Notes: generated by a model not told the origin, from the letters alone. Positions 8,963 through 16,278 are shown, counted from the first letter of the stretch. The stretch: 22,012 nucleotides of DNA from Paludibacter sp. UBA5753 (GCA_002427615.1 DIFH01000141.1:1-22012), one strand, 5' to 3'. Translations and numbers: made by a program.

Positions 8963-9104
8963 ATTCGGGATGCCGGAATTCGGGATGCCGGAATTCCGAT
9001 TCCGGCAACTTCGAGGGAATCGAAATTCCTTCCTTCAGTCATGACCGTTGTTTTTGTCGTTCTATAAAATGATTCTTGACGGAATCGGAACTCCGTCATC
9101 CCAT
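8963..9104. repeat. Palindromic intergenic repeat element, copy 1
   Basis: Outer arms GGGATGCCGGA (8982-8992) and TCCGTCATCCC (9092-9102) are inverted with one mismatch, 99 bases apart. A nested hairpin GACGGA/TCCGTC lies at 9078-9083 and 9092-9097. The left end has been duplicated: a 15-base unit ATTCGGGATGCCGGA occurs at 8963-8977 and again at 8978-8992. The same arm sequence bounds a second element at 20334-20400. Together with the terminator at 9126-9155 it fills the 231-base gap between two convergent genes. No coding capacity I would defend. Confidence 0.7.
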
Positions 9105-9125
9105 AGAGTTTCCAAATATTAAAAG

Positions 9126-9155
9126 CCACAGTTTAAAAGAAAACTGTGGTTTTTT
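9126..9155. terminator. Bidirectional intrinsic terminator
   Basis: A perfect 9-bp stem, CCACAGTTT (9126-9134) and AAACTGTGG (9141-9149), with a 6-base loop. A run of six T follows on the plus strand (9150-9155) and AAAA precedes on the left (9121-9124), so it can stop both the DUF3256 transcript and the hydA transcript, which converge here. Confidence 0.85.
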
Positions 9156-9161
9156 GCATTT

Positions 9162-10925
9162 TCAAATCCCCGGTTCTCGCTCAACATAGTGTGTGTGCAA
9201 CAAACGATGCGATTTTTCACCTAAAGGCTCTTTCAGAAAATCGGTGTACAGCGTTATAATTTCAGGATTTTCATGTGATTTTCGGATACTTTTGTGTGCA
9301 TCTTCAAAATAAATCGATTCGGCGCGCTTCTTTCTGATTTCGTAATTGGTCGGAATAGGTTGCCCGCCGCCACCCAGGCAACCACCCGGACAGGTCATAA
9401 CCTCGATAAAAGTATAGGGCGATTTACCGCTTTCAATTTCTTCGAGCAAGATACGTGCATTTTTTAACGTATGAGCCACCGCCACTTTAATTTTTGTACC
9501 GTTCAGATCGATTTCGGCTTCACGGATTCCTGTCATTCCCCGTACCGCAGTAAAGTTGATATCCTTTAAGGTTTTACCGGTAAATGCTTCATAAGCTGTG
9601 CGCAACGCAGCTTCCATCACACCGCCTGTTGCTCCGAAAATGACAGCTGCTCCTGTTGAGGTTCCCAACGGATTGTCGAATTGCTCTTCACGCAAATGGG
9701 TGAAATCAACGCCTGTTTCTTTAAACATTCGCGCCAATTCACGGGTTGTGAGCACGGCATCAACATCGTAGAAACGTTCATTTTCAGCCAGATTCAGTTT
9801 TTCTTTCCAGTAATTAAATGCGCCATCCATTTCAGGGCGTTTGGCTTCGTATTTTTTAGCCGTACAAGGCATAACCGAAACTACCACAATGTTGCGCGGG
9901 TCAATTCCCGTTTTTTCGGCATAATAGGTTTTAGCGATAGCTCCAAACATTTGCTGTGGCGATTTGCAAGATGACAAATGTGCCAAAGATGCAGGGAAGA
10001 AATGTTCGATAAATTTAATCCAACCCGGCGAGCAGGAAGTAATCATAGGTAAGGTGCCGCCGTTTCTAATTCTGTTTATCAACTCATTGCCTTCTTCTAT
10101 AATCGTTAAGTCAGCAGTGAAATTGGTGTCGAAAACTTTAGAAAAACCAAGTCTGCGTAAACCGGCTACCATTTTTCCGGTAACCAGACTTCCGTAAGGC
10201 ATTCCCATAGCTTCACCAATTCCCACACGAATAGCAGGAGCAGTCTGGACTAAAACCACTTTTTCAGGATTGTGAATGGCTTCCCAAACTTCATTGACAG
10301 AGCTTTTTTCCGTAATAGCCCCGGTAGGGCAAACCAAAGCGCATTGTCCGCAATTGGTACAAGCTACCACGCCTAACCCCCGATCGAGATATGTAGAGAT
10401 TTTAGTTTTCAGCCCGCGTCCTGAAAAATCAATGGCTTTCACCGTTTGAACCTGACTGCAAACGGCTACACAACGTCCGCATAAAATACATTTTTCAGGA
10501 TCGCGAACCAGAGAAAGAGAAGAATCATCAATGGGGAGATGTCCTTTACGCGTTCGTACAAATCTTTTATCCGTAATGCCTAATTTATAAGTGATTTCCT
10601 GTAATTCGCAGTTTTGGTTCCGGTCGCAAATCAGGCAATCCTGTGGATGATTTGCCAGCAACAATTCAACATTGACTTTCCGCGCTTCCAAAATACGCTG
10701 GCTGTTGGTGGTAATTTCCATGCCATCAGTAACTTTTGTAATGCAAGAACGTAACAAGGAACGCGCTCCTTTTACCTCAACCACACAGACGCCACAGGAT
10801 GCATTACTTGAAACATCTTTCATGTAGCAAAGCGATGGAACATTGATTCCGGCTGACTGACAGGCTTGCATGATGGTTAAGCCTTCGGCAACTTCAAATG
10901 GCTGATTGTTTATTGTAATTTTCAT
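9162..10925 (-). CDS. hydA: [FeFe] hydrogenase catalytic subunit HydA
   Basis: Catalyses H+/H2 interconversion. 587 residues, modular and cytosolic. In order: [2Fe-2S] domain (C33, C44, C47, C61), His-Cys [4Fe-4S] (H93, C97, C100, C106), two ferredoxin-like [4Fe-4S] sites (C146, C149, C152, C156; C189, C192, C195, C199), then the H-cluster domain with L1 TSCSPGW (C298), L2 MPCTAKKYE (C354) and L3 MTCPGGCLGGGGQP (C512, C516). Two Fe-hydrogenase small-subunit motifs follow near the C-terminus (KKRAESIYFED, SHENP). This is the architecture of NAD(P)-linked, often electron-bifurcating HydABC/HndABCD enzymes. I place the start at the ATG at 10925 (MKITINNQPFEV); the reading frame extends upstream only through simple repeats. 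L1 carries serine where TSCCPGW is canonical. Maturases HydE, HydF and HydG are not in the window. Last gene of hydC-hydB-hydA. Confidence 0.95.
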   Translation of the reverse strand: MKITINNQPFEVAEGLTIMQACQSAGINVPSLCYMKDVSSNASCGVCVVEVKGARSLLRSCITKVTDGMEITTNSQRILEARKVNVELLLANHPQDCLICDRNQNCELQEITYKLGITDKRFVRTRKGHLPIDDSSLSLVRDPEKCILCGRCVAVCSQVQTVKAIDFSGRGLKTKISTYLDRGLGVVACTNCGQCALVCPTGAITEKSSVNEVWEAIHNPEKVVLVQTAPAIRVGIGEAMGMPYGSLVTGKMVAGLRRLGFSKVFDTNFTADLTIIEEGNELINRIRNGGTLPMITSCSPGWIKFIEHFFPASLAHLSSCKSPQQMFGAIAKTYYAEKTGIDPRNIVVVSVMPCTAKKYEAKRPEMDGAFNYWKEKLNLAENERFYDVDAVLTTRELARMFKETGVDFTHLREEQFDNPLGTSTGAAVIFGATGGVMEAALRTAYEAFTGKTLKDINFTAVRGMTGIREAEIDLNGTKIKVAVAHTLKNARILLEEIESGKSPYTFIEVMTCPGGCLGGGGQPIPTNYEIRKKRAESIYFEDAHKSIRKSHENPEIITLYTDFLKEPLGEKSHRLLHTHYVEREPGI

Positions 10926-10965
10926 AATTGTTATATTAAAGACCCCTAAATCTCCTCTTACTTTT

Positions 10966-11030
10966 CGCCTCTCGCCTCTCGCCTCTCGCCTAAAGTCGAG
11001 ACAGGTAAAGTCGAGACAGGTAAAGTCGGG
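10966..11030. repeat. Tandem repeats in the hydB-hydA spacer
   Basis: Two adjoining arrays: a 7-base unit CGCCTCT about 3.7 times (10966-10991) and a 15-base unit TAAAGTCGAGACAGG twice plus a partial third copy (10991-11030). They sit 41 bases upstream of the hydA start on the coding strand. The arrays keep the hydA frame open, producing a spurious upstream extension. Copy number is probably variable between strains. Confidence 0.85.
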
Positions 11031-11130
11031 AAACAGCAAGGGGAGCTTAAAGAGTGAATTCAAATAGCGACTTTAAAATTTAAAATAAGTAACATTTATT
11101 TATTATTTATGACCAAACTACGTCTTAATT

Positions 11131-11153
11131 CCCTCTTGCCAAAGGCGAAGGGG
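11131..11153. repeat. Imperfect CCCC/GGGG hairpin after hydB
   Basis: CCCTCTTGCC and GGCGAAGGGG flank a three-base AAA loop, with one true mismatch and two wobble pairs. It begins 20 bases past the hydB stop, within the 247-base hydB-hydA spacer. Resembles the hairpins at 14370-14400 and 17896-17909. It may stabilise or attenuate the transcript; no T run follows. Confidence 0.45.
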
Positions 11154-11172
11154 TTGGTGGTCAGTAGCTGTC

Positions 11173-14100
11173 TTAGCACCTCACATCGCATCTCAAGCAC
11201 CTGTTCACTTCATTGCGGGCTTGTTCGCCGGTATAACCTTCATCCACTTCGTGAAAGTTGCCAATACGTTCGCTGACGGCTAACTTATAGGAAACGTTTT
11301 TCGGACTTTTTTTCGGGTTCATGGGAATCAGGTTATTGTACTTGAATTCTCTGAATAAATGATGGAATCTTTTTTCCTTTATCAAATTAAAGTCTATCAC
11401 TTCTGCCGCTTTTTTGGCCATACCCATAGCTTCGGCAGCAGTAGAAGGTCCGGTAACGGCATCTCCTCCGGCATAAACTTTAGGGATGGAAGTCTCGAAA
11501 GTAAAGGCATTAATAATTAATCTGCCATCTTTTGTTGTTTCCAGTTTATGTTCGGACAGAAATTCCGAATCTACTCTTTCACCTACCGCCAGAATTACAG
11601 AATCACAGGCAATATCTTCAAACTTTCCGGTTGATACAGGCTTCCTTCTGCCTGATGCATCAATTCCGCCGCAAGTCATTACATCGATTCGTAAAGCTGT
11701 AACGTTTCCTGTTTTATCGGTTAGAATTTCATGGGGTGCAGACAAAAACCGGTAATTGATTCTTTCGGCTTCCGATTCTTCGATTTCAATTTTATTAGCC
11801 GGCATATCGCATTTGTTTCGACGATAAACCACCGTAACCTCCTTGCCCAGTCGCCAGATACTGCGGGCAGCATCGATGGCCACATTTCCGGCTCCGATAA
11901 TCACTACCTTCTTTCCAAGTTTAGGCGTTTTTCCCAATGCCAGTTCTTTCAAAACTTCGGTACCGGCAAAAACACCTTTTGCTTTTTCGCCCGGAATATC
12001 GAGATCAATGTCTTTCCAGGCGCCGATGGCTAAATAAACCGCATCATTTTCTTGCCTTAAAGCCGATAATTTAAGATTTTTGCCTAATTGCTGGTTGAAT
12101 AAAAATTTCACGCCGAGTTTTTTGATAAACTCAACTTCTTTTTGTAAAACCGATTTGGGTAACCGATATTGCGGAATGCCAAACCGGACGACGCCTCCTG
12201 CTTCGGGCAATGCATCGTAAATTGTTATGGTATGTCCTAATCGAACCAGGTAATATGCAGCGGTTAATCCGGCAGGTCCTGCACCAACAATCGCAATTTT
12301 CTTTCCGGTTGAAGGAAGTTTTTCTTTGATCAATTTATCATATATTTCGCTTTCTTTGCCCAGTTTATACATGGTATCAGCCAGATAACGGTGAATCTCG
12401 CCCTGTGAAACCGGTTCGTCAATCATTTCGCGGCGACAACGCATTTGACAATGGAAGTGACATATTCTGCCAATTGTTCCGGGGATGGGGTTATCGCGTA
12501 AAGTCAGTTCAAACGCTTCCTCCATGCGGTCTTCCTTAATTAGTTCGATATAGCCCGGAATATTCATGTGCAATGGACAACTGTTTTCGCACAAAGCCAT
12601 GTAAAGTTTTTCGCAAACGCCGGCATGACATCTTTTCTCCTGAATATGTTCTTCATATTCAGACCTGAAATAACGCAAAGTTGTTAAAATGGGGTTCGGA
12701 GCTGTTTGTCCGAGTCCGCAAATAGCCGTGTCTTTTATGGTACGGCCCAGTAACTCAAGCATAGTCAAATCGGCATAAGTTCCTTTGCCTTCGGTTATTC
12801 TGGTAAGAATTGCCAGCGCTTGCGCCAATCCTTCGCGACAAGGCGTACATTTTCCACACGATTCGCCCGAATTAAACTCAAGGAAATAACGGGCTACATC
12901 CACCATGCAATTGTCCTGATCCATCACTACCATTCCACCCGAACCCATGATGGCGCCGAGCGAAGCCAACGATTCGTAATCGACAGGCGTATTGAAATGT
13001 TCCAACGGAATGCAACCGCCCGAAGGTCCACCGGTTTGTACGGCTTTTACCCGCTTGGTAGTTCCGGTGCCTTCACCTATTCCGAAAATAAACTGTTCGA
13101 GCGTTGAACCGAGCGGCAATTCAACCAATCCGGTATTTTTTACTTTACCTACTAATGAAAAAACTTTTGTTCCCGGACTTTTTTCAGTTCCGGTTTCGGT
13201 AAACCATTTTCCACCCTTACCGATGATAACAGGTACATTGCACCATGTTTCCACATTGTTGATATTGGTGGGTCTACCATAAAGCCCGTAATCGGCTGGG
13301 TAAGGCGGACGTGGCGTCGGGCGACCGGCTTTGCCTTCGATAGACGCAATGAGCGCCGTTTCTTCGCCACAAACAAAAGCGCCTGCTCCTTCCACTACTT
13401 CGAGTTTGAAATTAAATCCGGAGTTCAGAATATTTTCCCCAATTAAACCCATTTCGGTAGCCTGTTCGATGGCTATTTTCAATCGTTTTACAGCCAGTGG
13501 ATATTCTGCACGCACATAAGCAATTCCTTCGTTAGCTCCCATGGCAAAAGCGCCTATTAACATGCCTTCAATCAACGAATGCGGGTCGCTTTCAATTTCG
13601 TTTCGGTTCATATACGCACCCGGATCACCTTCATCGGCATTACAGATAATATATTTTTTATCAGCCTGTTTATTTTGTATGATTTTCCATTTTTTAGCTG
13701 TGGGGTAGCCTGCTCCGCCGCGTCCGCGCAAGTTGGCAGCCATTACTTCATCGATTACCGATAAAGGATTCATGGATGTGAGTACTTTCGATAATGCCTG
13801 ATAACCACCCACGGCAATATAATCTTCAATTGATTCGGGATTTATCAATCCGGCGTTGCGCAAAACAATTTTCTTTTGTCCTTTGAAAAAAGGTATTTCA
13901 TCCCAATGCGGAAATTGTTCGTAGCCTTTGCCATATTCAAAATGAGCCGTATGATGATCCCACGATTCAATGCGACAAAGTATTTTTTTTGTATAAAGTT
14001 TTCCAGTCGTCAGTCCATTCACAATGCGTACCGCATCTTTTTCGTCCACTTTGCTGTAAATCAACAACGGCTTACCTGGTTGATACAAAGTAACCAAAGG

Positions 14101-14307
14101 CTCTTCGGCACAAAACCCGAAACAACCGACAGGTTTAATGACACAACCAAAGCCTGTTTCGATGATGCGTTTTTGAACAGCGTTGAAAACAATATCTGCT
14201 CCGTTTCCGATGCCGCAGGTTCCCATCCCGACCATAATCATGGGTGTTTCGGGAAGAATGCGATAGAGAGTTTGCGATTTTAATATTTGAAGTGTCTGTG
14301 GATTCAT
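11173..14307 (-). CDS. hydB: HydB (NuoF-like) fused to a GltD/NfnB-like oxidoreductase
   Basis: One uninterrupted 1044-residue frame with two modules. Residues 1-555 are the flavin/NADH subunit of a HydABC enzyme: a thioredoxin-like ferredoxin region (C31, C55, C62, C66), the NADH/FMN loops GRGGAGYPTAKKW (195-207) and GAGAFVCGEETAL (307-319), and the [4Fe-4S] ligands C484, C487, C490 and C530. Residues 560-1044 are GltD-like: cysteine-rich Fe-S domain (C560, C565, C573, C577, C616, C620, C624), FAD motif VGAGPAGLTAAYYL, second Rossmann motif IIGAGNVAIDAARS followed by VVYRR, and a terminal RCLRCDVRC. Ordinary HydB ends in a 2[4Fe-4S] domain, absent here. Expected role: NADH oxidation/reduction for HydA, with an added NAD(P)H/FAD site. 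The ATG at 14307 is the first sensible start. Domain calls are firm; the physiological electron partner of the GltD half is inferred. Confidence 0.92.
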   Translation of the reverse strand: MNPQTLQILKSQTLYRILPETPMIMVGMGTCGIGNGADIVFNAVQKRIIETGFGCVIKPVGCFGFCAEEPLVTLYQPGKPLLIYSKVDEKDAVRIVNGLTTGKLYTKKILCRIESWDHHTAHFEYGKGYEQFPHWDEIPFFKGQKKIVLRNAGLINPESIEDYIAVGGYQALSKVLTSMNPLSVIDEVMAANLRGRGGAGYPTAKKWKIIQNKQADKKYIICNADEGDPGAYMNRNEIESDPHSLIEGMLIGAFAMGANEGIAYVRAEYPLAVKRLKIAIEQATEMGLIGENILNSGFNFKLEVVEGAGAFVCGEETALIASIEGKAGRPTPRPPYPADYGLYGRPTNINNVETWCNVPVIIGKGGKWFTETGTEKSPGTKVFSLVGKVKNTGLVELPLGSTLEQFIFGIGEGTGTTKRVKAVQTGGPSGGCIPLEHFNTPVDYESLASLGAIMGSGGMVVMDQDNCMVDVARYFLEFNSGESCGKCTPCREGLAQALAILTRITEGKGTYADLTMLELLGRTIKDTAICGLGQTAPNPILTTLRYFRSEYEEHIQEKRCHAGVCEKLYMALCENSCPLHMNIPGYIELIKEDRMEEAFELTLRDNPIPGTIGRICHFHCQMRCRREMIDEPVSQGEIHRYLADTMYKLGKESEIYDKLIKEKLPSTGKKIAIVGAGPAGLTAAYYLVRLGHTITIYDALPEAGGVVRFGIPQYRLPKSVLQKEVEFIKKLGVKFLFNQQLGKNLKLSALRQENDAVYLAIGAWKDIDLDIPGEKAKGVFAGTEVLKELALGKTPKLGKKVVIIGAGNVAIDAARSIWRLGKEVTVVYRRNKCDMPANKIEIEESEAERINYRFLSAPHEILTDKTGNVTALRIDVMTCGGIDASGRRKPVSTGKFEDIACDSVILAVGERVDSEFLSEHKLETTKDGRLIINAFTFETSIPKVYAGGDAVTGPSTAAEAMGMAKKAAEVIDFNLIKEKRFHHLFREFKYNNLIPMNPKKSPKNVSYKLAVSERIGNFHEVDEGYTGEQARNEVNRCLRCDVRC

Positions 14308-14369
14308 GGCGTAAAAGTTTGAAGTTTGTTTCGCTAAAGGCGAGATAAGAGTTTGATTTCTCTAACGAT

Positions 14370-14400
14370 ACCCTTTTCCTCAAGGAGAGGAGTAAAGGGT
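14370..14400. repeat. Hairpin in the hydC-hydB spacer
   Basis: ACCCTTTTCCTC (14370-14381) and GAGGAGTAAAGGGT (14387-14400) form a stem with a two-base bulge and a short loop. It sits just 4 bases beyond the hydC stop and about 60 bases before the hydB start, so it could set the ratio of subunits or stabilise the 3' end of hydC mRNA. Confidence 0.55.
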
Positions 14401-14404
14401 GAGG

Positions 14405-14908
14405 TTACTTTATTTTTTTCAGAATCTTGATTAATTTTTGCGAATTGACATAGCTATAAATCTTGCCATCAACTGCCACAACGGGCGATTGCGCACATTG
14501 TCCGAAACAAGCCACGGTTTTGATGGTAAATTCATTATCGGGCGTAGTAAACGACGAATCATCATCCACATCTCCATACCGGCAACCGAGAATCTGTCCC
14601 ACATCGCCCAACAATGCTTTGGAACCTTTGGTATGACAAGCCGTTCCACGACAAACTACAATAGAATGTTTGCCCTGCGGTTGCAGATTGAAAAACGAAT
14701 AAAAAGTGGCTACGCTGTAAACCTGAGTATAAGGAATTTTCAGTTTTTTGGAAACTTCAGTCAAAGTTTCTCCGGGAAGAAATTTCAAAGGATGGGCTTC
14801 CTGCACTTCTTCTAATGTAGTCAGTAACACGCCGGGCTTACCTTGGTGTTTTTCTATAATTTCATCGAGCGACTCGCCCGATACGGCTGTTGAACGAAAC
14901 TTATCCAT
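14405..14908 (-). CDS. hydC: NuoE-like hydrogenase subunit HydC
   Basis: Small [2Fe-2S] thioredoxin-like subunit of the HydABC hydrogenase; it passes electrons between the NuoF-like flavin subunit and the HydA relay. 167 residues, cytosolic. The N-terminal helical region (LDEIIEKHQGKPGVLLTTLEE) and the TQVYSVATFYSFF signature identify the NuoE family, and the four cluster ligands are C86 and C91 (CRGTAC) plus C134 and C138 (CFGQC). It is the first gene of hydC-hydB-hydA, behind a 232-base leader/promoter region. The start at 14908 gives a normal N-terminus. Nothing is missing. Confidence 0.95.
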   Translation of the reverse strand: MDKFRSTAVSGESLDEIIEKHQGKPGVLLTTLEEVQEAHPLKFLPGETLTEVSKKLKIPYTQVYSVATFYSFFNLQPQGKHSIVVCRGTACHTKGSKALLGDVGQILGCRYGDVDDDSSFTTPDNEFTIKTVACFGQCAQSPVVAVDGKIYSYVNSQKLIKILKKIK

Positions 14909-14996
14909 AAAACTATTAAGTTTTTAGTTATTAATGTCCGAACAAAAATCAGAAAACAGTGAATTGATTTATAAATTTCAATTCGATTTAAGGTTG

Positions 14997-15024
14997 AAAA
15001 TTCAATTTTTGGAGATTGAATTTT
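14997..15024. promoter_or_regulatory. Inverted repeat at the hyd transcription start region
   Basis: Perfect 10-bp arms AAAATTCAAT (14997-15006) and ATTGAATTTT (15015-15024) with an 8-base spacer. It begins 9 bases downstream of the putative -7 element, i.e. at about +1 to +30, a position where a repressor would block transcription. It could instead be a hairpin in the leader mRNA. Confidence 0.45.
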
Positions 15025-15032
15025 ATATGCAA

Positions 15033-15066
15033 CAAAAATACTAAATAAAAAACAGATAATCACAAA
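15033..15066 (-). promoter_or_regulatory. Putative Bacteroidota promoter of hydCBA
   Basis: On the minus strand TATTTTTG (15040-15033) matches the -7 consensus TAnnTTTG exactly, with TTTG (15066-15063) 22 bases upstream as the -33 element. It would drive hydC, hydB and hydA with a leader of about 120 bases. The 22-base spacing is at the long end of the accepted range. Confidence 0.45.
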
Positions 15067-15079
15067 TATTTTGGTTTAT

Positions 15080-15099
15080 TTAAAGAAAAATTTCTTTAA
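15080..15099. promoter_or_regulatory. Palindrome upstream of the hyd promoter
   Basis: TTAAAGAAA and TTTCTTTAA, perfect 9-bp arms separated by AA. It lies 14 bases upstream of the -33 element on the hyd side and 41 bases past the tatC stop. Candidate activator or repressor site; as an alternative, a weak AT-rich hairpin at the 3' end of the tat transcript (no T run follows). Confidence 0.4.
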
Positions 15100-15140
15100 T
15101 GAGAAAAATAATACAATCAATTGTTTTATTTGGAGATAAA

Positions 15141-15950
15141 CTACTCATCTGTTTTGGGTTTGCACACCCAAATACTCACTTCGTAAAGCAAATAAAGCGG
15201 AAAAGCAACCACAAGCATGGTGAAAGGATCGGTGGTAGGTGTAATAACCGCGGCAAGAATAAGAATAACAACAAGCGCATAACTTCGCACGGCACGCAAT
15301 GTTTGCCGGGAGATGATACCGAGTCGGGAAAGGAAATAAGCCAGTACAGGCATTTCGAACATCAAGCCCATCGAGAAAACAAGAATATACAAAGTGCTGA
15401 GATAAGATTGTACTGAAATTTGATTGGGAACAAGCGCTGAAATTTGATAAGTTCCCAGAAATCTGATGGTAAAAGGAAATATCAGGAAATAACTGACAAC
15501 AGCGCCCAAATAAAATAAAAAGGACGAAGCTAAAAATACCGGTTCTATGTTTTTACGTTCGTTTGGATAAAGCGCCGGTGCAACAAATCGCCAGATTTCA
15601 TAGAGCATATAAGGAACTGAGAGCAACAAAGCAATGGTAATAGAAGCGCTGATATGGGAAATGAATTGTCCCGAAATGTCTATGTTAATCAGTTGTATAT
15701 TAAAATCTTCCGGACAGAAATTAGGGGAATTGAGCATAAGTGCAATTTTACACAACTCCCGGTAAATGATAAAATCTGAACTGAGCGGACGAAAAATGAT
15801 TTCTGTAAACAAAAAATCTTTAAAACCGAATAATATTATGACCAGAACCACTAAGACGGCAAGTATCCGTATGATGGTCCAGCGAAACACTTCGAGATGT
15901 TCCCAAAAAGTATTGCTTTCGGACTTTGCTTTCGGTTTAAAAAGATTCAT
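15141..15950 (-). CDS. tatC: Sec-independent protein translocase TatC
   Basis: TatC is the receptor of the twin-arginine pathway and binds RR signal peptides of folded proteins before TatA assembles the pore. 269 residues with six hydrophobic spans. Family landmarks are FWEHLEVFR at the N-terminus (residues 15-23), the loop FVAPALYPNERK, which retains the glutamate equivalent to E. coli E103, and ITPTTDPFTM before the last helices, retaining the aspartate equivalent to D211. The first motif departs from the textbook HLxELR: V21 stands at the E15 position, with E20 beside it; R23 (R17) is kept. The stretch between helices 1 and 2 is longer than in E. coli TatC. The start is 13 bases after the tatA stop. 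No tatB is present, so this is a minimal TatAC system. Confidence 0.95.
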   Translation of the reverse strand: MNLFKPKAKSESNTFWEHLEVFRWTIIRILAVLVVLVIILFGFKDFLFTEIIFRPLSSDFIIYRELCKIALMLNSPNFCPEDFNIQLINIDISGQFISHISASITIALLLSVPYMLYEIWRFVAPALYPNERKNIEPVFLASSFLFYLGAVVSYFLIFPFTIRFLGTYQISALVPNQISVQSYLSTLYILVFSMGLMFEMPVLAYFLSRLGIISRQTLRAVRSYALVVILILAAVITPTTDPFTMLVVAFPLYLLYEVSIWVCKPKTDE

Positions 15951-15963
15951 ACAGTGAAAGACA

Positions 15964-16170
15964 TTATTTATTTTCCTCCGTCTTTTTATCGTCTTCGTCC
16001 TTTATATCGTTTTCTATGTCTTTCATACCTTTTCTGAACTCGGTTACGCCTTTGCCAAGTCCGCGCATAAGTTCAGGTATTTTTTTTCCGCCAAAAATTA
16101 ATAAAACTACCAGAGCGATAAGTAAAATTTCCGGCGCTCCCAATGAGAATAAAATGATTAATGTTTGCAT
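15964..16170 (-). CDS. tatA: Twin-arginine translocase subunit TatA
   Basis: A 68-residue single-pass protein that oligomerises to form the passage for folded substrates. The N-terminal membrane helix (about residues 4-25) is followed by the hinge FGGKKIPELMRGLGKG, an amphipathic helix VTEFRKGMKDIENDI and a highly charged acidic/lysine tail, the standard TatA layout. There is no second TatA/TatB-like gene nearby, so this protein probably serves both roles. tatA and tatC are 13 bases apart and follow two genes whose products carry twin-arginine motifs. Confidence 0.95.
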   Translation of the reverse strand: MQTLIILFSLGAPEILLIALVVLLIFGGKKIPELMRGLGKGVTEFRKGMKDIENDIKDEDDKKTEENK

Positions 16171-16175
16171 GTTGC

Positions 16176-16220
16176 TTGATTGTGTTGATTAGTTGATAAT
16201 ATTGATTGTGTTGACTGGTT
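16176..16220. repeat. Direct repeat in the tatA leader
   Basis: TTGATTGTGTTGATTAGTT (16176-16194) recurs as TTGATTGTGTTGACTGGTT (16202-16220) with two changes and a 26-base period; fragments of the same word (GTTGATTAAATTG) continue to about 16243. It lies within the 108-base spacer between the polyferredoxin gene and tatA, six bases upstream of the tatA ATG on the coding strand. Confidence 0.6.
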
Positions 16221-16278
16221 ACTTTACTATGTTGATTAAATTGAAAACGTGTATTGTTTATTAACTTTAAAAACTAAA

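Noticed and set aside
8938..9129. A 63-codon open frame on the minus strand in the DUF3256-hydA gap.
   Set aside because: It is the translation of the palindromic repeat element and the same words recur in the frame at 20202-20405, showing shared DNA and not a gene.
10966..11030. CRISPR array.
   Set aside because: The units are 7 and 15 bases in direct tandem with no spacers, and no cas gene is near.
10926..11063. A 46-residue N-terminal extension of HydA, starting at 11063.
   Set aside because: It is the translation of tandem repeats (TCLDFTCLDF, REARGERRKVRG) with no family match; the ATG at 10925 gives the standard [2Fe-2S] domain start.
9681..13764. Many plus-strand open frames of 60-135 codons inside hydA and hydB.
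   Set aside because: All are antisense to well-conserved domains and have no start context or family likeness.
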